From Octadecabacter arcticus 238 (lineage in GTDB: Bacteria > Pseudomonadota > Alphaproteobacteria > Rhodobacterales > Rhodobacteraceae), in the NCBI RefSeq assembly GCF_000155735.2, contig NC_020908.1:5083501-5147500 (forward strand): a DNA stretch of 64,000 nucleotides, in the 5' to 3' direction. The notes beneath the pieces were generated by a model. That model was not told where the DNA came from, ran no database searches, and was given only the letters and a program-made list of their open reading frames with translations. How positions within the stretch are numbered: the stretch's first letter is position 1; each line of letters opens with the position of its first letter. Positions 55,513 through 64,000 of this stretch are shown piece after piece. A program made the position numbers and the translations under genes.

Positions 55513-55860
55513 CTATCCAACCATACTTGGACGCCATGTCTTCTTGAGAATACGCCAGTCTATGCCTTCCATCAGCATCGCAAGCTGTGCGCGGCTTAGG
55601 CTGACTTTACCTTCCTTGACTGAGGGCCATACGAACCGTCCACGTTCAAGCCGTTTGGTAAACAGGCACGCGCCCTGACCATCCCACCAGATCATCTTGA
55701 TCTGATCGCCACGACGGCCACGGAACAAAAATAGATGCCCCGCGTAAGGGTCAGCTGCAAGAACCTGCGCGGTCTGCGCCGCCAGCCCGTTGAAGCCGCG
55801 CCGCATATCCGTAACTCCTGCGGCAAGCCAGATCTTCGCATCCCCCAAAACAGGGATCAT
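55513..55860 (-). CDS. IS66 accessory protein TnpB
   Basis: A 115-residue IS66 Orf2-type protein ([40 protein letters not shown]), needed with TnpA for efficient IS66 transposition in known elements. It overlaps tnpA by four bases and is identical in copy 2. Confidence 0.93.
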   Translation of the reverse strand: MIPVLGDAKIWLAAGVTDMRRGFNGLAAQTAQVLAADPYAGHLFLFRGRRGDQIKMIWWDGQGACLFTKRLERGRFVWPSVKEGKVSLSRAQLAMLMEGIDWRILKKTWRPSMVG

Positions 55861-56225
55861 GCTGCAAGTCCTCGCGCCAGTTCCAGCACAAAGCCAGCAT
55901 CAACCCCGTCGCTCACGCTCAGCTTGCGACCGTTCTCAAGTGTGATCTCAATATGGGGGACAGGTAAGATGCTGGTGCCGGATGACGCAGGCGTGTCCAC
56001 CATACCCGCATCGGCAATCTCTACGGGGGTGAACTGGCCTATATCTGATTTGTCAGGCTGAAACCGCCCATCGCTGCGCCATGCATAAATCCGGTTGGTG
56101 CCCACACCGTGCTTCTTGGCAACCATTGGAACACTCACGCCAGCAGTGTGGCTTTCCGCTACAAGCTGTCGCTTGAAATCATCCGTGTATTTGGAACCTC
56201 GGCCACGCCTAGTCTTGTTCATCAT
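55857..56225 (-). CDS. IS66 accessory protein TnpA
   Basis: A 122-residue helix-turn-helix protein ([40 protein letters not shown]). It is intact in this copy, unlike copy 2, where the CGA codon after DDFK is TGA. Adjacent ATGs at 56225 and 56222 are both possible starts. Confidence 0.9.
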   Translation of the reverse strand: MMNKTRRGRGSKYTDDFKRQLVAESHTAGVSVPMVAKKHGVGTNRIYAWRSDGRFQPDKSDIGQFTPVEIADAGMVDTPASSGTSILPVPHIEITLENGRKLSVSDGVDAGFVLELARGLAA

Positions 56226-57107
56226 CAAAATCCTCATATCGCGCCAGCCATATCGCCAGCTTCGCGCAATAATCGCACCTTAGATCATGCCAAAAAAAGA
56301 GGGGGTTCCCTGTATGTTTACTTACATACCTCAGACACGCATGAAGATAATATGCATGTAAGCGGTCTGCCGTGTCCATGTCCTTGAAGTCCTTATGAGC
56401 GAATAAGATGGCCCGAGCTGCACTGCCGCTGGTCTCCCATCGAGGAGGAGGGAGTTGATAAAGTTCGCTCTCAAAAACAACTTTATCGACACCGCTGCCA
56501 CGCTCCTCGCAGACACCTATGCGTCGCATGAATGCTGCAAGGGCTTCGTTTCTTGATCGCGGTGCTTGATCCAGCAATCGGTCTATGTCGCCCAAAGGGA
56601 CACCAGTGTTCGTGATCTCGCCTCGGTCTTCAAAAACTTCAACCATCGGCCCGCTTCCAGAGATCGTGAAGTCTTGGTGGATCACGGCGTTCGCAATCAG
56701 TTCTCTCAGGGCTAGATCTGGATACATAGTTAATTCATCACGAAGCGCGGACCCGATCACTTCATTTCTTGGAAGTAGGGCCTTGAGGAACTCAATCAAA
56801 CCTTCGAAGCCAACTGCATACCCTTTGCGGCCTTCTTGTTCTCGTTCAGTTACCATTCTGACCATTGCCTTTGTAAACGATCAAGCGAACAGCTTTGCGC
56901 GCCATTGAAGGAAACTCTGTTAGATCACGGGCGAAGAGTATCGCTCCCAAATTTGTGATGTCCCAGTGACCGGCGTCGTTCTTCCTAACGAAATCCTCTA
57001 GACCGAGGTCGGAGAGTATTTTTTCCCGATCACTAGGGTCAGGACCCATTAATTGATTGAGTTTGTCGCGTTGTGGTGATTCATAGTCTTCAATTGTAGG
57101 GGGATAT

Positions 57108-57904
57108 TATGAGCAATTTGTATTGGCTGACTGAGGCGCAGATGGAGCGTCTCCGGCCGTACTTTCCAAAGAGCCGAGGTCGTGCTCGTGTGGATGACCG
57201 TCGTGTTTTGAGTAGCATTATCTTCATCAATCGCAATGGTTTAAGGTGGTGTGATGCACCTTCCGAGTATGGACCGCCGAAGACGCCATATAATCGATGG
57301 AAGCGCTGGAGTGATATGGGCATATTTGCCCAAATCTTGATGGGGCTGGCCGAGCAGGCCCCCGACAACAAAACCATCTCAATCCCCTCTCATCGAAACT
57401 GCGTTTCGACTGCCGGGCAGTGGACGCCACCTACCTCAAAGCACATCGTACGGCCGCCAGCCTGCGGTTAAAAAAGGGGGGCGAGGACGCCTGATCGGGT
57501 TGACCAAGGGCGGTATGAATACAAAGCTACATGCTGCCACAGACACCAGCGGACGACCAATCCGCCTCTTCATCACAGCAGGACAAGTCAGTGATTACAC
57601 TGGTGCAGCCGCCTTGATGAATAATCTGCCTGAGGCTGACTGGCTCCTCGCTGACAGAGGGTACGATGCTGATTGGTTCCGTGAAACCCTTGTAGACAAC
57701 GGCACAACGCCCTGCATCCCCGGTCGCAAGTCGCGCAAAAAGACCGTCAAGTACGACAAGCCCCGTTACAAACGACGCAACCGTATCGAGAGAATGTTCG
57801 GAAGGCTCAAAGATTGGCGCCGCGTCGCAACTCGCTACGACAGATCACCAACAGTCTTCCTCTCCGCAATCGCTCTCGCCGCAACCGTCATATTTTGGTT
57901 ATGA
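57108..57904 (+). pseudogene. IS5-family (IS427 group) transposase with internal insertion
   Basis: The N-terminal frame starts MSNLYWLTEAQMERLRPYFP and includes NGLRWCDAPSEYGPPKTPYN. It continues to DNKTISI, then 38 extra bases (57385-57422), then ATYLKAHRTAASLRLKKG in a second frame. A run of A6G6 at 57469-57480 provides the frame change to MNTKLHAATDTSGRPIRLF, LADRGYDADWF and RNRIERMFGRLKDWRR. The A/G-run shift is probably the normal programmed site of this group. The 38-base insert is an additional lesion that should inactivate it. Confidence 0.82.
57385..57422 (+). repeat. 38-base palindromic insertion inside an IS transposase
   Basis: The insert carries TCGAAAC-TGC-GTTTCGA (57393-57409), a 7-bp stem with a 3-base loop, followed at once by CTGCCGGGCAG (57410-57420). 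Removing it restores the family reading ISI-DATYLKAH. Confidence 0.6.
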
Positions 57905-57927
57905 GTCCTGAGCCTAGGAGTTGCCTC

Positions 57928-58827
57928 ATGTTTCAAGAAGTGAGTTTTGCCTCAGAGGGCGCGAAATTACGGGGGCGGCACTACAGCCATGCAATCAGTT
58001 TGAACCCGACCGTCGTCATGACACACGGTACGACCGCGACAGTCAGCATGACAGTAGACCACTACGCTGAAGCCATCTTTGCTGCTGGCTTTGATGTGCT
58101 GCTCTATGACCATAAGAATTTTGGACGAAGCGGTGGCGAACCGCGTCAGGAAATTAACCCTTGGATACAAACACGCGGCTACCGTGATGCTGTTGCGTTC
58201 TTGCGAGTGAAGCAGCCTGACAGCCCGATCGTTCTTTGGGGTGACAGCTTCTCCGCTGGCCTCGCCTTAGTCGCGGGCGCGCTGATCGACGACATTGCAG
58301 CCATAGTTGCGCAGATTCCAGTTTGCGGAGTGGCACTTCCTCAGGGATTTACTGACGATGGTGCGTTTGAAATCATGAAAGAGGTTTTCGAGATTGGCGA
58401 TGTGGCTGGTGGACCAGAACAAACAACGGGTCCAATGCCGGTTGTGTCGTCTGATCAACAAAACACCCCATCGCTACTAACGCCAATCCAAGCGTTCAGG
58501 TGGTTTATTGAACACGGTGGCCGACATGGCAGTAGATGGGAAAACTGGGCTTCGCGGGTCATCCCCGAGACGCCCGTAGCGTGCAACCCCTATGTGACGG
58601 CACCTTATTTGAGTATGCCCGTTCAGATGGTGGTCGGACGCAACGATGAGATGGTTCATTGCAATCCCGAAATACAGCGTGCCGTGTTCGACCGGCTTAC
58701 CGGTGAGAAAGAGTTTGTCGAAATAGACGGTGGGCACTTTGGTTTGCTTTGGCACCCAAGCGCTGAATTTGATGAGGCCATCAATCGGCAAATCGCATTT
58801 CTGTCCAAAGTATTTGAAAGTGACTAA
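57928..58827 (+). CDS. Alpha/beta hydrolase family protein
   Basis: A 299-residue hydrolase with the nucleophile elbow GDSFSAG (about Ser103), oxyanion-side HGTTATVSMT and the late catalytic His in GGHFGLLW; GRNDEMVHC is the probable acid-residue loop. There is no signal peptide, so it is cytoplasmic. The ATG at 57928 has AGGAG at 57916-57920; the longer frame upstream runs through the IS5 transposase. It resembles the peptidase S15/DUF1100-like hydrolase group, with unknown substrate. It starts 23 bases after the IS, so transcription may come from the IS or from the short gap. Confidence 0.8.
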   Translation: MFQEVSFASEGAKLRGRHYSHAISLNPTVVMTHGTTATVSMTVDHYAEAIFAAGFDVLLYDHKNFGRSGGEPRQEINPWIQTRGYRDAVAFLRVKQPDSPIVLWGDSFSAGLALVAGALIDDIAAIVAQIPVCGVALPQGFTDDGAFEIMKEVFEIGDVAGGPEQTTGPMPVVSSDQQNTPSLLTPIQAFRWFIEHGGRHGSRWENWASRVIPETPVACNPYVTAPYLSMPVQMVVGRNDEMVHCNPEIQRAVFDRLTGEKEFVEIDGGHFGLLWHPSAEFDEAINRQIAFLSKVFESD

Positions 58828-58930
58828 GAAAACCGACATTCGGGCGACGCGCAACTTCTGGTAAAATGGGCTCAGAGCCACCGCTCGCTGCGGGTTGTTC
58901 AAAGATCCGCTGTGGGCCGATAGTCACCCA

Positions 58931-60166
58931 TCACCCATCACTCCCCCACACCTTCACCAACGCCTCCCGCATGACCTCAATCGCATAGCCTGAGCCATAG
59001 TTGGCAGCGACACTGCCCTGGGCATGTCCAAGGATTTCCATGGAGAGAATCTCAGGGCAGCCAGAGTTGCGCAGCTTGTCCTTCATACGGTGCCGCAGTG
59101 AGTGCATTGTGATCTTCTTGTCAGTGATGACTGTGCGTAGACGCTTCATCAGCATGGCAGAGGCTTTGTCATTGCCCCTGCGTTGAGCATAGGTGGGAAA
59201 GATGGGGTCGGTATCCGATAGTCCAACCTGATGCTGTATGAGGCACTCTGTAGCTCTCCGTGACAGCGGGATCCTACGGGTGGAGGTCTTTGTCTTGAGG
59301 CCTCGGCGGTCATTGGGGCGGATGTGGAGGATTGCTTTGTCGAGGTCCACATCCTTGGCCTCCAGCCCTGTGATCTCTGCCAAGCGGGCTCCGGTATTTG
59401 TAAGGAGGATGAGCAGAGCCTTGGCAACGTCACTGCTGGCAAAGGCAGGCACCATTGTTGCCAGTTGTTCATCATTGATGGGGAGCCGATCAGTATTGCT
59501 GCTTCCCGCTCCCTTTATCTTGATGGCCTGGAAGACATTGCGGAAGTCCAGATCATGCTCCAGCAGGACGTGATTAATGGCCGCCTTCACCACCCCAAGG
59601 TTCCGCTGCACAGAGTTGGGTGACATGCGGGATAGGAGGAGGTCACGATAGGCATTGGCATCAGCCCGGGTCAGATCCTTCAGCTCGGTCCACTCAAAGC
59701 GATTCTTGCCAAGGCAAAGGGTCAGGTCTTTGCGGATACGGTCAATGCGCGTTCTGAGGCCATTGTCCGTCTCTTCCGCTTTGTAGGTAAAGTATTCCTC
59801 CAGGACCCTAGACAGTGACATAGGGGCAGGTGTTGGGGATGCTGCTCTGAGTTGCTGGGTGACGCCTTTGGGGACAGAGTGAGCCACATCCTCAGCTAGC
59901 TCTTGGAAGTCATCAAACTCGGGCCACTCAGGATCAACAGCCCCCTCAATGAACATGGACTTGTGGCGTTCACCAAGGCGTTCCCGCACAAGCTCTTTGG
60001 CCCGTTGTTCATCTGTGGTGCGTCGTTCCAGATCAAAGAGAGCGTCGATCTCTGCATGAACCTTGGGCAAAGCCCAAAGGGCATCTTGGTAGGTATTCCC
60101 CAGCTGGCGATAGACAGTTGCCTTGGGAATCACTGTGCGCAAATCTTTGGGAACATTCGTAAACAT
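58931..60166 (-). CDS. Tyrosine recombinase (site-specific integrase), 5' end altered by IS66
   Basis: A protein of up to 411 residues with the catalytic domain complete: NTGARLAEITGLEAKDVD (Arg), MHSLRHRMKDKL (His, Arg), LGHAQGSVAANYG (His, then Tyr). The SAM-like N-terminal part is around SRVLEEYFTYKAEETDNGLR. The most probable start, ATG at 60166, lies inside the terminal repeat of the adjacent IS66, so the IS may have supplied the start codon and cut off the native N-terminus. No att site or tRNA is recognisable nearby. It may be a remnant of an integrated element. Confidence 0.82.
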   Translation of the reverse strand: MFTNVPKDLRTVIPKATVYRQLGNTYQDALWALPKVHAEIDALFDLERRTTDEQRAKELVRERLGERHKSMFIEGAVDPEWPEFDDFQELAEDVAHSVPKGVTQQLRAASPTPAPMSLSRVLEEYFTYKAEETDNGLRTRIDRIRKDLTLCLGKNRFEWTELKDLTRADANAYRDLLLSRMSPNSVQRNLGVVKAAINHVLLEHDLDFRNVFQAIKIKGAGSSNTDRLPINDEQLATMVPAFASSDVAKALLILLTNTGARLAEITGLEAKDVDLDKAILHIRPNDRRGLKTKTSTRRIPLSRRATECLIQHQVGLSDTDPIFPTYAQRRGNDKASAMLMKRLRTVITDKKITMHSLRHRMKDKLRNSGCPEILSMEILGHAQGSVAANYGSGYAIEVMREALVKVWGSDG

Positions 60167-60254
60167 ACAGGGAACCCCCTCTTTTTTTGGCATGATCTAA
60201 GGTGCGATTATTGCGCGAAGCTGGCGATATGGCTGGCGCGATATGAGGATTTTG

Positions 60255-60623
60255 ATGATGAACAAGACTAGGCGTGGCCGAGGTTCCAAATACACGGATG
60301 ATTTCAAGTGACAGCTTGTAGCGGAAAGCCACACTGCTGGCGTGAGTGTTCCAATGGTTGCCAAGAAGCACGGTGTGGGCACCAACCGGATTTATGCATG
60401 GCGCAGCGATGGGCGGTTTCAGCCTGACAAATCAGATATAGGCCAGTTCACCCCCGTAGAGATTGCCGATGCGGGTATGGTGGACACGCCTGCGTCATCC
60501 GGCACCAGCATCTTACCTGTCCCCCATATTGAGATCACACTTGAGAACGGTCGCAAGCTGAGCGTGAGCGACGGGGTTGATGCTGGCTTTGTGCTGGAAC
60601 TGGCGCGAGGACTTGCAGCATGA
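60255..60623 (+). pseudogene. IS66 TnpA with nonsense mutation
   Basis: Identical in layout to tnpA of copy 1, but at 60309-60311 the codon after DDFK reads TGA where copy 1 has CGA. Translation could restart downstream (for example within [10 protein letters not shown]), giving a protein that lacks the first helix. The frame still overlaps tnpB by four bases. Confidence 0.88.
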
Positions 60624-60967
60624 TCCCTGTTTTGGGGGATGCGAAGATCTGGCTTGCCGCAGGAGTTACGGATATGCGGCGCGGCTTCAACGGGCTGGCG
60701 GCGCAGACCGCGCAGGTTCTTGCAGCTGACCCTTACGCGGGGCATCTATTTTTGTTCCGTGGCCGTCGTGGCGATCAGATCAAGATGATCTGGTGGGATG
60801 GTCAGGGCGCGTGCCTGTTTACCAAACGGCTTGAACGTGGACGGTTCGTATGGCCCTCAGTCAAGGAAGGTAAAGTCAGCCTAAGCCGCGCACAGCTTGC
60901 GATGCTGATGGAAGGCATAGACTGGCGTATTCTCAAGAAGACATGGCGTCCAAGTATGGTTGGATAG
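60620..60967 (+). CDS. IS66 accessory protein TnpB (copy 2)
   Basis: A 115-residue protein identical to that of copy 1 ([33 protein letters not shown]). It is intact, but its expression may be lowered by the nonsense codon in the coupled tnpA gene upstream. Confidence 0.93.
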   Translation: MIPVLGDAKIWLAAGVTDMRRGFNGLAAQTAQVLAADPYAGHLFLFRGRRGDQIKMIWWDGQGACLFTKRLERGRFVWPSVKEGKVSLSRAQLAMLMEGIDWRILKKTWRPSMVG

Positions 60968-61036
60968 CTGTATGTTTTATAGGACTTCTTGCCTTTGTGG
61001 GATTCCCATGATGCCCGAGATTTGGTATGTAATGGC

Positions 61037-62731
61037 ATGAGTAAGACCCCTCCAAATCTGACTAATCTGCCCCCTGAAGTACAGGCATACGTTGCCGCGC
61101 AAACAGCGGAATTGTCAGAGCTGAAGCAAGCGTTTCTCGGGTCATCCCTTGGCCATGCGACGGTACAAAAACGCCTCAAGGATGAGATGGCATCAGTGGA
61201 CGCCGCCCTGAGTGCCGAGCGCACCGCTCATGCGCGGGCCATCCAGAACCGAGACACCATCATCGCCGATCTGCGCCTGCAACTCCACGGTCACAACAAG
61301 CACCGCTTTGGCTCAAAGTCGGAAAGCAGTGCACAGCTGGCGCTTGAGTTGATCCTTGAAGAACTTGAGATCGAACAAGCCGTTGAGACAGATGATGAAC
61401 CCTCTGACGCTGAGGCCAAGCCGCCCCGCACACCGCGCAAGCGCAAACCTTTCCCAAAGGGGCTGAAGCGTGTCCAAAAGACCATCACCCCCAGTGATGC
61501 TTGCACCGACTGTGGCGGCAGCTTCAAAGTGCTTGGAACGGATGTGATGGAGGAGTTGGAATATGTCCCGGGACATTACATCGTGAACCAAATTGGCCGC
61601 CCGCGTCTGGCCTGCACCTGTTGTGAGGCCGTTGTTCAGGCTGAGATGCCAAGCCGACCCATTCCGAAGAGCTTTGTCGGCCCCGCGCTGATGGCCCACA
61701 TCCTGTGCTGTAAATACGGCTATCATCTGCCGCTGTATCGCCAGAGCCAGATGTTTGCCAACGAGGGCATTGATCTGAGTGGATCGCTCATGGCGGGATG
61801 GGTCGGCAAATGCACCAAACTGCTGGAGCGCGTCTCAGATGCAATCCGCGATCACGTCTTTGAGGCGCAGGCGATCTTCATGGATGACACAACGGTCAAG
61901 CTGCTCCAGAAGGGCAATGGCAAAGGAAAGAATAAGACCAAAACCGCGCGACTGTGGGTCTATGCCCGAAAAGAAGACACTTGGGCCAGCGGCGCTCCAC
62001 CTGCGGTGTGGTACCAGTTCTCCACCAGCCGTGAGGCGGAGCATCCCAGCAAGCATCTCGAAAGCTATGAAGGCTACGCCCATGCGGATGCCTATGCTGG
62101 GTATAATGACGCCTACCGCACGGGGCGGGTCAAAGAGATGGCATGCATGGCCCATGTGCGGCGTGAGTTCTTTGACCTTTATGAAAGCACAAAGCTGCCC
62201 GTGGCGGGCGAAGCCGTGCTGCGGATTAAAAAGCTCTATGATGTTGAGACACAAGCGCGGTTCCTGCCCCCTGCGGAACGCGTGGCCCTGCGTCAGGAAT
62301 ACGCCAAGCCGATCTTTGATGACCTGGAAGTCTGGCTTAAAGAGCAACTGGGCAAGATCTCTAGCAAGACGCCGCTGGCCAAGGCGATCAAATATGCACT
62401 GGCGCGCCTGCCAAAGGCACGGCCCTATCTTGATCACGGCTTTCTTGAGCTGGACAACAACACAGCCGAGCGCGCAGTGCGCCCTGTGGCCGTGGGACGC
62501 AAAAACTATCTCTTCATGGGATCAGAAGCAGGCGGCAAATCTGCAGCAATTGCTTATACGTTGATAGAGACCGCCAAGATGAACAAAGTGAATCCCGAAG
62601 CCTGGCTCGCATGGGTGCTGGAACGCATCCAGGACCATCAAGCAAACCGTATCAACGATCTCATGCCGTGGGCCTATCAGGACATGATCGATGCTAAAAA
62701 CGCCGAGGCCGAGGCAAAAGACGCAGCTTGA
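61037..62731 (+). CDS. IS66 transposase TnpC (copy 2)
   Basis: A 564-residue protein, nearly identical to TnpC of copy 1 (for example Glu for Lys in NPEAWLAW and in AEAEAKDAA). The zinc-binding segment and the DDE core are unchanged. It is intact; mobility of this copy depends on TnpA supplied by copy 1. Confidence 0.92.
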   Translation: MSKTPPNLTNLPPEVQAYVAAQTAELSELKQAFLGSSLGHATVQKRLKDEMASVDAALSAERTAHARAIQNRDTIIADLRLQLHGHNKHRFGSKSESSAQLALELILEELEIEQAVETDDEPSDAEAKPPRTPRKRKPFPKGLKRVQKTITPSDACTDCGGSFKVLGTDVMEELEYVPGHYIVNQIGRPRLACTCCEAVVQAEMPSRPIPKSFVGPALMAHILCCKYGYHLPLYRQSQMFANEGIDLSGSLMAGWVGKCTKLLERVSDAIRDHVFEAQAIFMDDTTVKLLQKGNGKGKNKTKTARLWVYARKEDTWASGAPPAVWYQFSTSREAEHPSKHLESYEGYAHADAYAGYNDAYRTGRVKEMACMAHVRREFFDLYESTKLPVAGEAVLRIKKLYDVETQARFLPPAERVALRQEYAKPIFDDLEVWLKEQLGKISSKTPLAKAIKYALARLPKARPYLDHGFLELDNNTAERAVRPVAVGRKNYLFMGSEAGGKSAAIAYTLIETAKMNKVNPEAWLAWVLERIQDHQANRINDLMPWAYQDMIDAKNAEAEAKDAA

Positions 62732-62746
62732 TCAAGGGCAGCGTTG

Positions 62747-63217
62747 ATGCTTACGCTGAAGCGGATGCTTCCGCCGAACAACGTGGCCATTCGGCAGCTT
62801 TCGCGGGAGGAAGGCATTTCGGCAGCGACGCTTTTCTCCTGGCGTGCTGAGGCGCGCAACAAGGGGCAGCTTTTGCCTGACGCTGATGCGAGCCCTGAGG
62901 GCTGGTCTTCACGTGACAAGTTTGCGGCGGTGTTGGAAACTGCTGCTCTGAACGAGGCTGACCTAGCCGAATACTGCCGCAAACGCGGCCTTTACCCGGC
63001 GCAGATTGCCATGTGGCGAGTTGCTTGCGAGCAGGCCAACGACTGGGACCGCACGAGTGCAGCACGTCTTGTGCGTGCGACCAAGGAAGACAAGAAACGG
63101 ATGAAAGATTTGGAACGCGAGCTTGCTCGCAAGGATCGCGCACTGGCCGAAACTGCAGCACTGCTTGTTCTGCGAAAAAAGGCCTCAGCGATCTGGGGGG
63201 ACGAAGAGGACGCATGA
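62747..63217 (+). CDS. IS3-family OrfA, N-terminus replaced by IS66 end
   Basis: It matches OrfA of IS3 copy 1 from LKRMLPPNNVAIRQLSREEG to the C-terminus (KEDKKRMKDLERELARKD). The first dozen codons (MGYSLERKAAV) are missing: the IS66 end stops at 62754 and provides a new ATG at 62747 in frame. The helix-turn-helix is retained, so a slightly shortened protein could be made. It overlaps orfB by four bases. Confidence 0.8.
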   Translation: MLTLKRMLPPNNVAIRQLSREEGISAATLFSWRAEARNKGQLLPDADASPEGWSSRDKFAAVLETAALNEADLAEYCRKRGLYPAQIAMWRVACEQANDWDRTSAARLVRATKEDKKRMKDLERELARKDRALAETAALLVLRKKASAIWGDEEDA

Positions 63218-64000
63218 TCAGCACCCCAGATCGCCAAACCGCAGTTGCTCTGATCAATGAGGCCGTCACCGCAGGAGCGCAGCGCGCCAAAGCCTGTTCC
63301 GAGTTGGAAATCAGCGAACGCACTCTGCGGCGCTGGACAAAAGACGGCGAGGTTCGCCCTGATAAGCGCCCCCTCGTGCCGCGTGCGGAACCAGCAAACG
63401 CGTTGAGTACGGCAGAACGCGCGGCTGTTCTAGATGTCTGTAATTCAAAGGAGTTCTCTAGCCTTCCCCCAAGTCAGATTGTGCCAAAGCTAGCAGATCG
63501 GGGGCAGTATCTAGCCTCGGAATCGAGTTTCTACCGCATTCTGCGCGCCAATGGATTGCAGCATCACCGGGGTCGAGCCAAGTCCCCAGTCAAGCGTAAG
63601 AAGCCCACAAGCTATCAGGCATGCGCGCCCTGTGAGGTCTGGACCTGGGACATTACCTGGATGCCGGGACCTGTCGCAGGCATGTTCTTTTATCTGTATC
63701 TGATCGTGGACATCTTCAGCCGGAAGATCGTGGGCTGGGAGGTCCATGAGCGTGAAAGTGCGGATCTAGCTGCCATTCTGATCCGGCAAGCAGTGCTAGC
63801 GGAGGGCTGTCAGTTGCGCCCCTTGGTTCTGCACGCTGACAACGGCAGTCCTATGAAGGGCGCCACGATGAAGGTGACGATGGAAAAACTAGGGATCACG
63901 GCCTCCTACAGTCGCCCTCGCGTAAGCAACGACAACCCTTTCTCAGAGGCGTTGTTCCGAACCTGCAAATACCGCCCGGACTGGCCGACCAAGGGCTTTG
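63214..64000 (+). CDS. IS3-family OrfB, runs off the window
   Basis: The frame starts at ATG 63214 (MISTPDRQTAVALINE) and is open to the last base. Present are WTWDITWMPGP (Asp), the undamaged KIVGWEVHERESADLAAI segment that is frameshifted in copy 1, VLHADNGSPMKG (Asp) and SNDNPFSEALFRTCKY (Glu). About 90 further codons are expected beyond the window, judging from copy 1. It appears intact as far as it can be seen. Confidence 0.87.
   Translation, partial: MISTPDRQTAVALINEAVTAGAQRAKACSELEISERTLRRWTKDGEVRPDKRPLVPRAEPANALSTAERAAVLDVCNSKEFSSLPPSQIVPKLADRGQYLASESSFYRILRANGLQHHRGRAKSPVKRKKPTSYQACAPCEVWTWDITWMPGPVAGMFFYLYLIVDIFSRKIVGWEVHERESADLAAILIRQAVLAEGCQLRPLVLHADNGSPMKGATMKVTMEKLGITASYSRPRVSNDNPFSEALFRTCKYRPDWPTKGF

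Larger units (their letters stand above)
53726..56321 (-). mobile_element. IS66-family element, copy 1, intact
   Basis: A 2596-base element with ends GTAAGCATCAACGCTG and the complement of GTAAACATACAGGG. An exact 8-base target duplication ttacatac lies at 53718-53725 and 56322-56329. It encodes tnpA, tnpB and tnpC on the minus strand. Confidence 0.93.
53548..57049 (-). pseudogene. AlbA/ATP-binding-domain type regulator, split by IS66 and frameshifted
   Basis: The visible order is: 57049-56846, VRKNDAGHWDITNLGAILFA; then a frame change near 56860; then 56865-56322, RELIANAVIHQDFTISGSGP with VFEDRGEITNTG, a GHKL-type ATP-binding segment, and RIGVCEERGSGVDK. The IS66 element follows, then 53736-53548, LTNTSLRERFGF and ASRIIRDALDAHVIKPYD. 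It resembles proteins with an N-terminal Schlafen/AlbA domain and a C-terminal ATPase plus winged helix. The AlbA part is cut off at 57049 by the IS5-family element. Such proteins act as regulators or in defence; this one is dead. Confidence 0.8.
60159..62754 (+). mobile_element. IS66-family element, copy 2
   Basis: It has the same 2596-base length and ends as copy 1, in the opposite orientation. Flanks are gaacattc (integrase gene) and gctgaagc (IS3 orfA) with no target duplication, so this copy sits at a rearrangement junction. Confidence 0.9.

Noticed and set aside
1..64000. CRISPR arrays, tRNA or rRNA genes
   Set aside because: I saw no regularly spaced direct repeats and no cloverleaf or conserved rRNA segments; the repeated sequences are all IS copies. 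A covariance-model scan would be needed to exclude a tRNA fully.

Overview
The window looks like a chromosomal segment of a Roseobacter-clade alphaproteobacterium (Rhodobacteraceae). The TRAP transporter catabolic operon, the rnd-kdsD-lptC-lptA-lptB-hpf-ptsN order and the glycosyltransferase types all fit. The very high load of insertion sequences, many nested or decayed, resembles IS-rich polar genera such as Octadecabacter; the genus is an inference.

Layout. 1-618: tail of a fatty-acid/sterol hydroxylase. 873-10222: a catabolic locus. An enolase-superfamily dehydratase and a GntR regulator face an operon of GMC oxidoreductase, TRAP transporter (dctPQM), aldehyde dehydrogenase and a split UxaA-type dehydratase. 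A perfect 12-bp inverted repeat lies in the divergent promoter. 10225-20979: a 10.7-kb IS graveyard bounded by perfect 26-bp inverted repeats. It holds IS6, IS256, IS3, IS630 and ISKra4-like pieces and a few surviving genes (DUF3592 protein, PanB-like protein, LacI-type regulator).

20997-32058: the most interesting region. A tightly coupled minus-strand operon encodes three paralogous trimethylamine-dehydrogenase-type flavoproteins, an unidentified 163-residue protein, an old-yellow-enzyme-type oxidoreductase and an aldehyde dehydrogenase. It faces a bicupin gene across an AT-rich promoter with an 11-bp palindrome. The probable role is oxidative N-demethylation of one or more methylated amines or betaines. 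32028-35905: an ISL3-family element carrying an IS1595 copy and an IS200/IS605 copy that itself contains a truncated IS256; the ISL3 end supplies the last codons of the cupin gene.

35946-43394: surface glycan genes: galU, a GT2 glycosyltransferase, a second GT2 gene split by an intact IS3 element, a Core-2/I-branching type glycosyltransferase and a tandem-domain sulfotransferase gene with an in-frame TGA. 43405-48126: conserved housekeeping genes on the minus strand for nitrogen PTS, ribosome hibernation, LPS export and RNase D.

48387-64000: a second accessory region with fragments of glutathionyl-hydroquinone reductase, integrase and a CBS-IS91 chimera. It also has an ISL3 copy with target duplication and an internal intact IS256, an AlbA/ATPase-type regulator gene split by IS66, an IS427-group IS5 element with a palindromic insertion, an alpha/beta hydrolase, a tyrosine recombinase, a second IS66 and a second IS3 copy running off the window. 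Target duplications, or their absence, show which elements moved by transposition and which mark rearrangement junctions.
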